64,000 bases of DNA from CAVZBT01 sp963773605 (GCA_963773605.1 CAVZBT010000013.1:310001-374000); one strand, 5' to 3'. Numbered from the stretch's first letter, positions 45,908-54,664 are shown. Made by a program: numbers and translations. Notes: generated by a model from the sequence alone, not told the origin.

Positions 45908-46684
45908 GTGGCACTCATTCTACTCACCAACGACGACGGTGTAGAAGCCGAAGGGCTGGTTGCCCTGGAGGCATCCCTTCAGGGCGTGGCGGATATCCTC
46001 GTCGTGGCCCCCGACCGTGAGCGCAGCGCGGTGAGTCACGGCCTCACCATTCACACTCCGCTTACCCTGAACCGACTCTCCCCGAATCGCTACAGCCTGG
46101 ACGGAACCCCGGCGGACTGCGTCATATATGCCCTGAGACATGTGGCTCCGCAGCTCCCGGATCTCGTCGTTTCCGGAATCAATCACGGCGCAAATCTTGG
46201 CGATGACATCATGTACTCCGGCACCGTAGCGGCGGCAAGGGAAGCCTCCAAGAACGGCGTCCCGGCCGTGGCGATCTCGCAGGCCTACGACGACAAGCCG
46301 GTCCGCTTCAAGGAGGCGGCAAAGTTTGCCCGCACTCTCGTCCGTTCGATCCTGGAGCGGGAGACGCGCCTTGGCGTCTGCCTGAACGTCAACATACCGG
46401 TCCGGAAGGTACGCGGGGTGAAGATCACGCGCCACGGCTGTTCGCCGCATTACCCCGGGTTCAACGGCAATTCCGACCCTGCTGAGGCGTGTCCGGCGAA
46501 ACCGGACGGCCGGGGGATGCCGCTCGATTTCCACGCGATCCTCGAGCACTACATCTCGATCACGCCATTGCAGCGCGATCAGACCGACTACGATACGGCT
46601 ATGTGGCTGGTCTCCGAGGAGGACAACCTGTCGCAGCGTGGTGTTCGACTGCCGGGAATTGGGTTGATCGGTTGGAAGAATTAG
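45908..46684 (+). CDS. surE: 5'/3'-nucleotidase SurE
   Basis: 258 residues from a GTG at 45908, 20 nt after the tRNA; the longer frame would run through the tRNA and is not credible. The metal-binding NDDG is at 8-11, and DRERSAVSHGLTIHTPL, SGINHGANLGDDIMYSGTVA and GTPADCVIYAL are SurE signatures. It dephosphorylates nucleoside monophosphates and short polyphosphates. Confidence 0.96.
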   Translation: MALILLTNDDGVEAEGLVALEASLQGVADILVVAPDRERSAVSHGLTIHTPLTLNRLSPNRYSLDGTPADCVIYALRHVAPQLPDLVVSGINHGANLGDDIMYSGTVAAAREASKNGVPAVAISQAYDDKPVRFKEAAKFARTLVRSILERETRLGVCLNVNIPVRKVRGVKITRHGCSPHYPGFNGNSDPAEACPAKPDGRGMPLDFHAILEHYISITPLQRDQTDYDTAMWLVSEEDNLSQRGVRLPGIGLIGWKN

Positions 46685-46685
46685 G

Positions 46686-47261
<576 letters not shown>

Positions 47262-47264
47262 CCT

Positions 47265-47373
47265 TTATGCGGAGATCCGCATAATGGGTGTTATGCGGAG
47301 TTCAGGATTATGCTGAGAAATCTCCGGCAAGGCCCATTTCCCCGGGGGATGAGCGATGCCGGAGTCCGCATAA
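47265..47373. repeat. Cluster of inverted and direct TTATGCGGA motifs
   Basis: TTATGCGGA at 47265-47273 faces its exact complement TCCGCATAA at 47276-47284, a 20-nt palindrome with a 2-nt centre. A further TTATGCGGA lies at 47291-47299, a partial ATTATGC at 47307-47313 and another TCCGCATAA at 47365-47373. They fill the gap between two recombinase remnants, so they look like a recombination or attachment site. Confidence 0.7.
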
Positions 47374-48003
47374 TTACAGGCTGTCAAGAAAAGCGAGCAC
47401 TTTATCGCTGGCTTTGAAACGGCCGGATTTGACTGAGGGCTCGCTCGTCTTTTCCAGGGCACGCTGTTTCATCTGCAAATCCGCTTCTATGTACATGTGG
47501 GTGGTTGCAGTAGATTGCGGAATTCGGAATATCGCACGTAAGGCTGCGACTGCCGATACGTGCAATGGAACCAGGCGGGACTTCTGAAATTTCGTGCCAC
47601 GAATTTTCAGAATTCCTTCTTCGAGATTGACGTCCCCGTTCGTCAGCGCCAAGGCTTCAGAAACTCGAAGTCCAGTGCATGCGAGCAGACCGAAGAGTGT
47701 TTCATAGGCTTTCGGTGTCAACCCAATTTTCGATCGGATTGTTGAAGCAGCTGTTTGAAGCGCCACGATTTCCTGGTCTGTGTATATATATGGTGTCTTT
47801 CGAAGATAGCGGGACGTCCCCAAGAGCCCTTGAGCCGGAATTTCAGTACAAGGATCAAACAGCGCCCGGTATTGGGCAAAGCCGCGAATCAGATCCAATC
47901 TCCTTGCCGAATGGATCGGCGCATTGTTTCCAGTTTTCTTCGCCCATTGGACGGCCAGATCGATCGTAATCGGCCCTTGATGATTGATTTTGTCCGCATA
48001 GAG
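47374..48003 (-). pseudogene. Tyrosine recombinase remnant with an internal deletion
   Basis: The N-terminal core-binding domain is recognisable (INHQGPITIDLAVQWAKK, then AQYRALFDP, IPAQGLLGTSRYLRKTPYIY). The catalytic Arg is in TGLRVSEALAL and the beta-hairpin Lys in GTKFQKSRLVPLH. Near 47529 the sequence jumps from VAALRAI to the C-terminal STATTHMYIEADLQMKQRAL, which has the nucleophile tyrosine. About 70-100 residues including the H-x-x-R box are absent, so it cannot be active. The C-terminus GRFKASDKVLAFLDSL is typical of recombinases found in multi-recombinase cassettes. Base composition is lower in GC than the flanks. Confidence 0.75.
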
Positions 48004-48045
48004 GCCCTCACAACGCCAATCTGCGGCTTCCAGGGGATAGGTGTG

Positions 48046-48241
48046 ATTCGCAGGACGAAGTTCCGAAAGAGCCGCCTCGTCCCTCTCGACAAAACGGTTG
48101 TCGAAGGACTCGGTCGCTGTCTCTTTCGACGTCTGCGACTGGCGACGACCGACGACCATCTGTTTGTTTCTCCCCCAAGGATCACGGCTCGGTTACCACA
48201 CGGTTCGGAGGGTTTTCCTCCGCCTGGAACGGAACCAGCTC
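48046..48241 (+). pseudogene. Fragment of another tyrosine recombinase
   Basis: In one frame the segment reads IRRTKFRKSRLVPLDKTVVE and ATTDDHLFVSP, and after a frameshift near 48177 it continues as GSRLGYHTVRRVFLRLERNQ. Together these match the catalytic-domain middle of recombinases like those in multi-recombinase cassettes. Neither the box I Arg nor the nucleophile is present. It is on the opposite strand to its neighbour. Confidence 0.65.
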
Positions 48242-48250
48242 GAGGAGAGG

Positions 48251-48439
48251 ACATCACGCTGGCTGACCGTTGTCGGCCGTCTGAAGCCCGATAAAACCAC
48301 CGCACAGGCCCAGGCGGCCCTGGATGTGCTCGCCCGCCAGCTCAAAGAGGAATATGGTGATGCCTGGATGGACGTGCGCGATCAGGGACGCAGGATTACA
48401 GTCATCCCGGAAAGCCAGGCCCGGGTGCCACCCAATGCG
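48251..48439 (+). pseudogene. Fragment of an ADOP-type ABC transporter permease
   Basis: About 63 residues: SRWLTVVGRLKPDKTTAQAQ, LDVLARQLKEEY, then RRITVIPESQARVPP. This is the conserved periplasmic core segment of the MacB/FtsX-like permeases (ADOP family) that are very numerous in Acidobacteriota. No start, ATP-binding partner or membrane segments flank it. It is fused directly to the recombinase fragment, marking a deletion junction near 48245. Confidence 0.65.
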
Positions 48440-48817
48440 AAACCGTCGAAGGAGCGTCCAATGAACAGACTAAAGTACACGGCATGGATGTTCACAGGGC
48501 AACAACAGTGATCCCGGGGATGCACCTCTAGAAAATTCACGGCGCAACTTCTGAACGCTAGTGGCGAGCAAGAGATGGCAAACCGGAAGCTGAGCCTCGG
48601 GCCAAGGCAGCACATCGCGAGATTCGTGTCGGAGCTCTTTCCGGGAACAGCGGATTTTCGCGGGTCTTTGGCGGACTATACCAGTGGGGTCGTCGCGTTG
48701 ACGCTACGACAGAACTCGGTTCCGGGATGGCGGGGCGCAGGCGGGGCTCTCCGGTGACCGGCGCCCCGTGTCTGTTTTTTGTTTGACGTGGGTTTGGGGG
48801 CAAGGTTGAATAAGTTC
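48440..48817 (+). other. Gene-free remainder of the scar region
   Basis: 378 nt between the permease fragment and acyP. Open frames here are short and have no family similarity that I recognise. Nothing else is supported. Confidence 0.4.
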
Positions 48818-49099
48818 ATGGCGACGGTGGCGAAGCGCATCATTGTGCACGGCCGGGTGCAGGGGGTCGGCTTTCGTTTCTTCGTGCAGCACACCGGGAC
48901 CAGGCTTGGGGTCTCCGGCGACGTACGGAACTGCCCCGACTCGACCGTGGAAATCACCGTCGAGGGCACCCCGAAGCGCATCGAGCAGTTCCTGCGGGAA
49001 GTGCGAAAAGGTCCGTCGCTGTCCCGCGTGGAGCGGGTGGATGTGTTCGACATCGAGGCGACAGGCGGATACGGAACGTTCCTCATGGAAGGATGGTGA
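48818..49099 (+). CDS. acyP: Acylphosphatase
   Basis: 93 residues from the ATG at 48818. The signature GRVQGVGFRFFVQH contains the phosphate-binding loop and catalytic Arg; the catalytic Asn is in VSGDVRNCPDSTVEI, though the usual GWVRN reads SGDVRN. It hydrolyses acyl phosphates. The stop lies 1 nt before apt. Confidence 0.93.
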   Translation: MATVAKRIIVHGRVQGVGFRFFVQHTGTRLGVSGDVRNCPDSTVEITVEGTPKRIEQFLREVRKGPSLSRVERVDVFDIEATGGYGTFLMEGW

Positions 49100-49100
49100 G

Positions 49101-49616
49101 ATGGAGCACCTCAAAGCGGAAATTCGCGAAGTCCCGGACTGGCCCAAGAAGGGAATTCTTTTCTACGATGTAACGACCCTGCTCAAGAGGGGTAAGTGCT
49201 TCCGGCAGGTGGTCGACGCGCTGATTGCGCCTTACCGCGACCGGAACGTCGACCTTGTGGTCGGAGTCGAGGCGCGCGGCTTCATCTTCGCCCCGACCGT
49301 CGCGTATGCCCTCGGGGCCGGGTTCGTCCCGGTGCGCAAGCCGGGCAAACTGCCGGCGGCCGCGCATCGGGTCACCTACGATCTCGAATACGGGACGGAC
49401 TGCCTCGAGATGCACCAGGATGCCATAGAGCCCGGGCAGCGGGTCCTGATCGTCGATGATCTGATCGCGACGGGTGGCACCGCGAAGGCGGTGGCGGACC
49501 TTGTTCAGCGCATCGGCGGCATCGTGGTGGGTTTGGCGTTCATGGTGGAGCTGGATTTCCTGAACGGCCGCGAGAAGCTGGCCTCCTACGAAATCACCAG
49601 CCTGATCCACTACTGA
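49101..49616 (+). CDS. apt: Adenine phosphoribosyltransferase
   Basis: 171 residues from the ATG at 49101. It salvages adenine to AMP with PRPP. The N-terminal IREVPDWPKKGILFYDVTTL, VGVEARGFIFAPTVAYALG, VPVRKPGKLP and the PRPP-binding VLIVDDLIATGGTAKAVADL are diagnostic. Coupled with acyP. Downstream at 49624-49651 TGGGCC and GGCCCA can pair, but there is no T-run. Confidence 0.96.
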   Translation: MEHLKAEIREVPDWPKKGILFYDVTTLLKRGKCFRQVVDALIAPYRDRNVDLVVGVEARGFIFAPTVAYALGAGFVPVRKPGKLPAAAHRVTYDLEYGTDCLEMHQDAIEPGQRVLIVDDLIATGGTAKAVADLVQRIGGIVVGLAFMVELDFLNGREKLASYEITSLIHY

Positions 49617-49765
49617 CTGAAAGTGGGCCGCGCCGTCCCCGACGAGGCCCACCTTGACCTCTGATGATTGCTGCGTTGGCCGCATCCCACCGAACCTTCT
49701 TCGCCTGCGGTGCGGCCCGAAAGGGGGCCGGCACGGTCGCGTCGGCTGCCCCCGCAACAAATTCG

Positions 49766-50269
49766 TTACACGTCGCGGTGCCACCAGACGGTGGCGAACT
49801 TGTCCTCCGGCGCATATTTCAGCTGCAGGTCACCTCCAAAGTCCCGCTGAATCGCCTTTCCAATCCTGGCCACCAGGTGCTCGGTCGTGGCCGACACCAG
49901 TATCTCGCCGTTTTCTTCCTTAATGTGGATAATCCTCTCGAGCGGGCGTTCCTCGGCGGTCATGGCCTCGACGTTCCTGATCCGGTTCAGGAGATCCTGC
50001 CGGTGCACGGTCGTGAAGGTGCCGCCCAGGTGAACGACACCGCCTGCGAGGCGGTCCCGCACCTGTGTGCACGCGGGGCAGAGTTTTGGCCGGCGGTCGC
50101 GCGAGGTGCCAGCGCCGGCACGCTTCCAAACGCCGTCCTGAAACACGAGCCCGCATTGCGGGCATCGTGTTTCGGCGGGGTGCTTTTCGTTCTTCCCGGG
50201 TCGAACACGCTTCTCGTTACGATATGGCTCAGTACGATATGGCTCAGTCGCTCGGAGCCCTCTTGGCAT
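49766..50269 (-). CDS. BCAM0308-like zinc-finger protein
   Basis: 167 residues from the ATG at 50269, preceded by AAGGAGG. Two CxxC pairs, in ETRCPQCGLVFQDGVW and PKLCPACTQVRD, form a zinc site. The C-terminal segment EHLVARIGKAIQRDFGGDLQ resembles the BCAM0308 family, whose function is not established. Near the N-terminus TEPYR is repeated twice, encoded by two perfect 15-nt copies at 50218-50247. It is upstream of nothing obvious on its strand. Confidence 0.75.
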   Translation of the reverse strand: MPRGLRATEPYRTEPYRNEKRVRPGKNEKHPAETRCPQCGLVFQDGVWKRAGAGTSRDRRPKLCPACTQVRDRLAGGVVHLGGTFTTVHRQDLLNRIRNVEAMTAEERPLERIIHIKEENGEILVSATTEHLVARIGKAIQRDFGGDLQLKYAPEDKFATVWWHRDV

Positions 50270-50323
50270 TGTGCCTCCTTCCGTTGCTGTTCCAGGATCG
50301 CTGCCGTACCTGCGGCGCCGTCG

Positions 50324-50797
50324 TCAGTGTCTCAAGATGCTGAAGCTCCCGGCGTGCGGCAGGACCAGACGCTCGAAGTCGGCGAAACCCATCTGGATCG
50401 TCTCGACGTGGGTGCCCGCGTTGAAGACGATGTTTTGATGCCCGCGCAGGGCGGTGTCGATCCAGACTTCCAGGTTGTAGAGGTTGCCGAAAGGCGGCAT
50501 TGCCCCGAGTTCGCACTCCGGAAAAAGACTCTGGAACTCCTCTTCGGTCGCGACCCTGATGGCTTGCGCCTTCAGCAGCTCCCCCAGCCGCTCGATTTCG
50601 ATTCTGTGGCTGGCCGGCAGGACCGCCATGACCATGCGGTGATCCGCGACGACCATGACGACCTTGGCGAGCTCTTTACCGCTTACATGCTGTGCGTGGG
50701 CGAGTCCCTGGGCTGTGTATGCCGGAGAGTGAGTGCAGTACTGGTACCAGACTTGCTGCGAGTCCAGGAATTCAGAAATGTGCCTGGGAATGGCCAT
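50324..50797 (-). CDS. YbaK/ProX-type aminoacyl-tRNA deacylase
   Basis: 157 residues from the ATG at 50797. The N-terminal ISEFLDSQQVWYQYCTHSPA and the core GKELAKVVMVVADHRMVMAV, with the conserved Lys, are the YbaK fold; the C-terminal GAMPPFGNLYNLEVWID segment matches YbaK/EbsC proteins. Such enzymes hydrolyse mischarged tRNAs. The specificity cannot be read from the sequence. Confidence 0.88.
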   Translation of the reverse strand: MAIPRHISEFLDSQQVWYQYCTHSPAYTAQGLAHAQHVSGKELAKVVMVVADHRMVMAVLPASHRIEIERLGELLKAQAIRVATEEEFQSLFPECELGAMPPFGNLYNLEVWIDTALRGHQNIVFNAGTHVETIQMGFADFERLVLPHAGSFSILRH

Positions 50798-51107
50798 GTG
50801 ACTTTCCTTTCTGTTTGCCCTGACGTGGAGGCGGGATGAACCCCGCGCTGTGCGGAGTGGGTTTGCCGGCAGGATGTTTCGGAGGACGCTGCGGTGCCGG
50901 AGGCGCGCCGTAGCGCCCCGGTGTCCCGCGCACCGCCTGGGGGGGGCCGTGGGATGGTTCGACCGCCCGATGGACATCCTGATCCTCCGCTGGAGGTCCT
51001 AGGTGAGGCCATTATAGACCCGGGCGTTCGGTCAGGGCCAGGATTTCGAGCTGGGTTCGAGGCACCACCCTTCTATAAGCGGGTAGTGTCTGAATCGCAG
51101 GGATAGT
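50798..51107. other. Intergenic gap
   Basis: 310 nt between two minus-strand genes. A short plus-strand frame (50894-51106) is Pro/Gly/Arg-rich and has no ribosome-binding site. Promoter for the deacylase is expected here but I see no convincing hexamers. Confidence 0.4.
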
Positions 51108-51683
51108 TCACTTCAGCACGACGGCGGTTTTCGTCATGAAGAGGAGCTTCGTTTCCGGGAGGAATTCGACGTCCTTCTTCCCGGTCGCGGCGGCTCCGGC
51201 CGTCCCTGCCCCTGCTCCGGCGGCGGCGCCGACGGCGGCACCCTTGGCCCCACCGGCAATGGCTCCGATTACCGTCCCGGCGGCCGCGCCTCCGCCGGCG
51301 GCTATTACGTTCCGCCGCTTGTGAGACGGTCCTACCGCGCCTGCCCAGCGCGAATCCACGGCGTAGGATCTTCCTGCCACCTTGACGCTGCCGAGCCGCA
51401 GGTACAGGCGGGCCGGTGTTTTCAGCCTGCCCGAGGGTTGCGTGCTGGCTACGACCAGGGTCGCGGGGGCCCCACGGGGAACCAGAGTCTTGCCGTGGAG
51501 GACCACGTTTTCCGACACGCTCCCAGTAATCCGCTGCCCCACGCGGGCGGTCTTCGAGCTTACAGAATCATGCAGCGTCACCGGGATCCTGGTTCCGGCG
51601 GGGATCGTGTTCTCTTGCGCGCCTGCGAGGCCGCCGGCCATGACGAGTACCAGCATCGCGGCGGCCGCTGTCTTCACCGACAT
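51108..51683 (-). CDS. Secreted glycine-zipper protein
   Basis: 191 residues from the ATG at 51683, chosen because a signal peptide follows (AAAAMLVLVMAGGLAGAQ). A beta-rich middle, with IPAGTRIPVTLHDSVSSKTA and GKTLVPRGAPATLVV, resembles the periplasmic part of TrbI-like or glycine-zipper lipoprotein families. A Gly/Ala run follows at about residues 128-160 (AAGTVIGAIAGGAKGAAVGA), a zipper thought to insert in membranes. The end is KLLFMTKTAVVL. Likely in the envelope; function unknown. Confidence 0.75.
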   Translation of the reverse strand: MSVKTAAAAMLVLVMAGGLAGAQENTIPAGTRIPVTLHDSVSSKTARVGQRITGSVSENVVLHGKTLVPRGAPATLVVASTQPSGRLKTPARLYLRLGSVKVAGRSYAVDSRWAGAVGPSHKRRNVIAAGGGAAAGTVIGAIAGGAKGAAVGAAAGAGAGTAGAAATGKKDVEFLPETKLLFMTKTAVVLK

Positions 51684-51777
51684 GTTGTTCCTCCGTAACG
51701 TTCGAATACCATAGCAGCATACACGATTTCGGCCCGTGCGCCTCCCACCGGAGCGGTTGGAGCGGTCCGCCATCGTC

Positions 51778-51806
51778 TTGACACGCCCACCCGCGCCCCC
51801 TACACT
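51778..51806 (+). promoter_or_regulatory. Putative sigma-70 promoter for the acetyltransferase gene
   Basis: TTGACA at 51778-51783 and TACACT at 51801-51806 with a 17-nt spacer. The predicted start near 51813 gives a 25-nt leader. Confidence 0.6.
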
Positions 51807-51837
51807 TCGCCCAATCAGGGTGTGGGGCGGGAAGGGA

Positions 51838-52422
51838 ATGCGCTGGGTACTCGAGTCGGCTCGGATCCGCTTTCGTGAAATGTCCGGGTCCGACATCGAC
51901 TACATTGCTTCGCTGCTCGAGGACCCGGACGTCATGCGCTTCTGGCCCAGGTGCTACACCCGACTGGAAGCCGAAGCGTGGGTGAACCGCATGGAGCAGC
52001 GCTATGCGCGCGACGGGCACGGCTATTGGCTGGCTCTCGACCGCGCCACGGGCGAGCCTCTCGGGCAAGCCGGGCTACTGATGTGCGATGTGGACGGCGT
52101 ATCCGAGCCCTCGCTGGGGTACATCGTCGACCGCAGGTTCTGGCGCAAGGGACTGGCCACCGAAGCGGCGGCTGCCATACGCGACCACGCCTTCGATGTT
52201 CTCGACAAACCTCGCGTCATAGCCCTGATCCGGCCTGAAAATATCCCGTCGCAAGGGGTCGCGCTGAAAATCGGGATGAAGCCGTCTGCCAACACCGTCT
52301 ATGCCGGGTTCGACCATATCGTTTTTTCCGTGGCGCGTGCCGAACGAAAGAGAATGTGCGACGGCGGTTCTGGTACTATGCAATCTCCTTCTTCAAACGG
52401 CGAGCAGGCAGATCAATCCTAA
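51838..52422 (+). CDS. GNAT-family N-acetyltransferase (RimJ/RimL-like)
   Basis: 194 residues from the ATG at 51838. The fold is seen from LESARIRFREMSGSDIDYIA through GYWLALDRATGEPLGQAGL and GYIVDRRFWRKGLATEAAAA, which holds the acetyl-CoA pyrophosphate loop, to RVIALIRPENIPSQGVALK. Length fits RimJ/RimL enzymes, which acetylate protein N-termini or small molecules. The substrate is unknown. A good promoter precedes it. Confidence 0.9.
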   Translation: MRWVLESARIRFREMSGSDIDYIASLLEDPDVMRFWPRCYTRLEAEAWVNRMEQRYARDGHGYWLALDRATGEPLGQAGLLMCDVDGVSEPSLGYIVDRRFWRKGLATEAAAAIRDHAFDVLDKPRVIALIRPENIPSQGVALKIGMKPSANTVYAGFDHIVFSVARAERKRMCDGGSGTMQSPSSNGEQADQS

Positions 52423-52437
52423 CGGAGGGAAGCAATC

Positions 52438-52860
52438 ATGCGGAGATGGTTACTGGCGCTGTGCGGGATTCTGTTGCTGGTCGTGTCGGGTTCCGGGCAG
52501 GGGAAGGCGGTCAAAACCCCGTCGGGCCTGCGATACATCGACCATGTCGCCGGAAAAGGGCAGGAGGCCAGGACAGGCGACAAGGTGAGGGTGCACTACA
52601 CTGGCTGGCTTTATGAGAAAGGAGCCCGGGGCGGCAAGTTCGACAGTTCCAAAGACCGCGATAAACCCTTCACGTTTACGCTCGGCGCGGGCAACGTGAT
52701 CAAGGGGTGGGACGAGGGGGTCAAGGGGATGAAGGTGGGGGGAAAGCGTGAGCTGATCATCCCTGCCAGTCTGGCCTACGGGCCCCGCGGGCGCACCGGG
52801 ATCCCCCCGAACGCCACCCTGGATTTCGAAATCGAACTGCTGGGCATAGCGCAGAAGTGA
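52438..52860 (+). CDS. FKBP-type peptidyl-prolyl isomerase, exported
   Basis: 140 residues. A signal peptide (LLALCGILLLVVSGSGQG) is followed by one FKBP domain: GDKVRVHYTGWLYEKG, FDSSKDRDKPFTF, LGAGNVIKGWDEGVKGMKVG and YGPRGRTGIPPNATLDFEIE. These cover the active site. A periplasmic proline isomerase. AACGGAGGGAAG is a strong ribosome-binding site, 15 nt downstream of the acetyltransferase. Confidence 0.94.
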   Translation: MRRWLLALCGILLLVVSGSGQGKAVKTPSGLRYIDHVAGKGQEARTGDKVRVHYTGWLYEKGARGGKFDSSKDRDKPFTFTLGAGNVIKGWDEGVKGMKVGGKRELIIPASLAYGPRGRTGIPPNATLDFEIELLGIAQK

Positions 52861-52930
52861 ACGTTCCAGGTCGACCGCGATTTTGACAGCGAGTTCGGGG
52901 CCGACGCGGCCCTTTCCAGACGGTGTCTCC

Positions 52931-53365
52931 ATGAGAATCAGCATCGGTGCGGACCACGAAGGGTTCCGCTACAAGGAGTTGATCAAGACGCACCTGGCGG
53001 GCATGGGACACGAGATGCGCGACTTTGGCACGTTCTCGGACGCGCGGGTCGATTACCCGGTCTTCGTCCGTCCCGCCGCCCTGGCCGTCAGCTCCGGTGA
53101 GTGCGAGCGCGGCATCGTGCTCGGGGCGTCCGGCAACGGCGAAGCTATCGTGGCAAACCGCGTCCGCGGTGTGCGCTGCGTCCTGTGCTGGAACGAGGAG
53201 AGCGCCCGCCTTGGACGCGCGCACAACGACTCGAACGTCCTTGCCTTGGGGGCGCGCTTCGTGACCGAGGACCAGGCGCTGCGGATCGTGGACATCTGGA
53301 TGACGACCGCGTTTGAAGGCGGTCGCCACGAGCGCAGGGTCGTCATGATCGACGAGGTGCCCTGA
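52931..53365 (+). CDS. rpiB: Ribose-5-phosphate isomerase B-type protein
   Basis: 144 residues from the ATG at 52931. MRISIGADHEGFRYKELIK is the family start with the conserved DHEG. The active-site segment is GIVLGASGNGEAIVANRV: no catalytic Cys (CGTG in Escherichia coli), but the GNGE with Glu is the form known from mycobacterial RpiB, where Glu is the base. NEESARLGRAHNDSNVLALG follows. It interconverts ribose- and ribulose-5-phosphate. Confidence 0.92.
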   Translation: MRISIGADHEGFRYKELIKTHLAGMGHEMRDFGTFSDARVDYPVFVRPAALAVSSGECERGIVLGASGNGEAIVANRVRGVRCVLCWNEESARLGRAHNDSNVLALGARFVTEDQALRIVDIWMTTAFEGGRHERRVVMIDEVP

Positions 53366-53662
53366 GGACCGGGCTTTCCCGGCACAAAGACCCCGGCAGC
53401 GCTCATGGAGTGCGGCGGCTCGACCGGCTCGACGCCGCTCCTATTCGGATCCGGCCGTGTCCTTCGGTGTCACTATGCCGCGATTCCGGCGGTGAAGGGC
53501 GGCGTCGAGCCGCCGCACTCCAAATTGCCTGTTTCACTACGGCTCCAGGTCGGCTCGGGGTCGGGCCGGACCTCCATTGTCCGCTAAAGTATTTCCCGCG
53601 ATTGACGAATACGGAGATAAGCGCTCAGTGTTTGCGGCGCTTGTTCTATCCGGAGGTTCACA
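53366..53662. other. Intergenic gap with an inverted repeat pair
   Basis: 297 nt with no supported gene. It contains two copies of the dispersed palindrome, in opposite orientation (see next entry). TTGACG at 53602-53607 lacks a matching -10. Confidence 0.5.
53407..53521. repeat. Inverted pair of a dispersed GC-rich palindromic repeat
   Basis: GGAGTGCGGCGGCTCGAC at 53407-53424 and its exact reverse complement at 53504-53521, about 80 nt apart. Further copies occur at 54665-54683 and, with one change, 58517-58540; a truncated one is at 42226-42242. All are intergenic. Confidence 0.75.
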
Positions 53663-54637
53663 ATGGCGGTACCGAAAAGGACGCCGGCAACAGCGAGGCG
53701 GAGACGGCCTTTGCCTCCAACGAAGCGGGCCACGCGCCGGCAGGATAAGGCAATCATAATCAGCTGTCTGGTGATCGCTGCGATCGCGGCGCTTTACTGT
53801 CTGGTTTTCCGCAAGCCCTCCGTCAACGCGACCGCGGCGGTCCGCCGGACCCCGCTCGAGTTGGTGATGAAGACCCCTGCGGCCGCCACATCTGCGACAG
53901 ACAGGAGCGTTCAGACGCTGATGCATAGCAGGGCCTTCGATCAGCTGACGGCGGATCCGGAGGTGAAGAGACTACTGTCGGACCCCGCGTTCGCCAAGCT
54001 GGCGAACGAGCCCGACTTTGAGAAGTTGACCGATCCTGGACTGGTGAAGCTGGCGGCAGACCCTGACCTGGCGATGCTGGCGTGCGACCCGGTCTTCATC
54101 AAGGTGGTCTCGGCGCCCGCGTTTGTTGCCCTGGCCGGCGACACTGCGTTCGTACAACTCCTGGGCGAACCAGTGTTTGTATCGGTGGGTGTCGATCCCG
54201 CCTTCATGCGTATGGGAGCCGATCCGGCGTTTGCGCAGATGGCGGCGGACCCGGAGCTGGCCAGAAAATCAAGTGACCCGGGGATAGCCCAGCTGGCCGA
54301 CTCTTCCGCGTTCAGGAAGCTCTGCGCGAACCCCACGTTCGTCCGGCTCGCCGGGGACGCGGCGTTCGTCCAGCTGATCACCACCACCGGGTTTGACAGT
54401 CTGGCCTTCGACCCGGCGTTCCGGAAGATGCTCGCGGATCCGTTGTTCACCCGGATCAGCCGGGATCGGGATTTCGCCCGGCTCGCCGCGCGGCCGAACT
54501 TCGCCCGGCTGGCCGCGAACCCAACGTTTTCGGAACTGCTCGCCGATCCCAGGTTCTCCCAACTGGCAGCCGACCCGGCCTTCGGGAAAGCGCTTTATAC
54601 CCCGGAATTCACCAAGAGTGCCGCGGCGACCCAGTAA
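53663..54637 (+). CDS. Membrane-anchored protein of ~26 tandem nonapeptide repeats
   Basis: 324 residues with a basic, Pro-rich N-terminal arm and one membrane segment at about 31-48 (IIISCLVIAAIAALYCLV), giving an inside-N, outside-C topology by the positive-inside rule. From about residue 89 to the end the chain is a continuous run of nine-residue units with the consensus [D/N/E]-P-x-F-x-x-L-x-x, for example DPAFMRMGA and DPAFAQMAA; about 26 copies, one of them only eight residues long. Copies are diverged in DNA. CCGGAGG provides the ribosome-binding site. I recognise no named family. It is followed by a convergent pilus gene. Confidence 0.88.
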   Translation: MAVPKRTPATARRRRPLPPTKRATRRQDKAIIISCLVIAAIAALYCLVFRKPSVNATAAVRRTPLELVMKTPAAATSATDRSVQTLMHSRAFDQLTADPEVKRLLSDPAFAKLANEPDFEKLTDPGLVKLAADPDLAMLACDPVFIKVVSAPAFVALAGDTAFVQLLGEPVFVSVGVDPAFMRMGADPAFAQMAADPELARKSSDPGIAQLADSSAFRKLCANPTFVRLAGDAAFVQLITTTGFDSLAFDPAFRKMLADPLFTRISRDRDFARLAARPNFARLAANPTFSELLADPRFSQLAADPAFGKALYTPEFTKSAAATQ

Positions 54638-54664
54638 GCGATCCTGAAGGGGCCCGCGCCCGGC

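Noticed and set aside
50894..51106. Short plus-strand frame in the gap after the YbaK-type gene
   Set aside because: Rich in Pro, Gly and Arg, no ribosome-binding site, no similarity.
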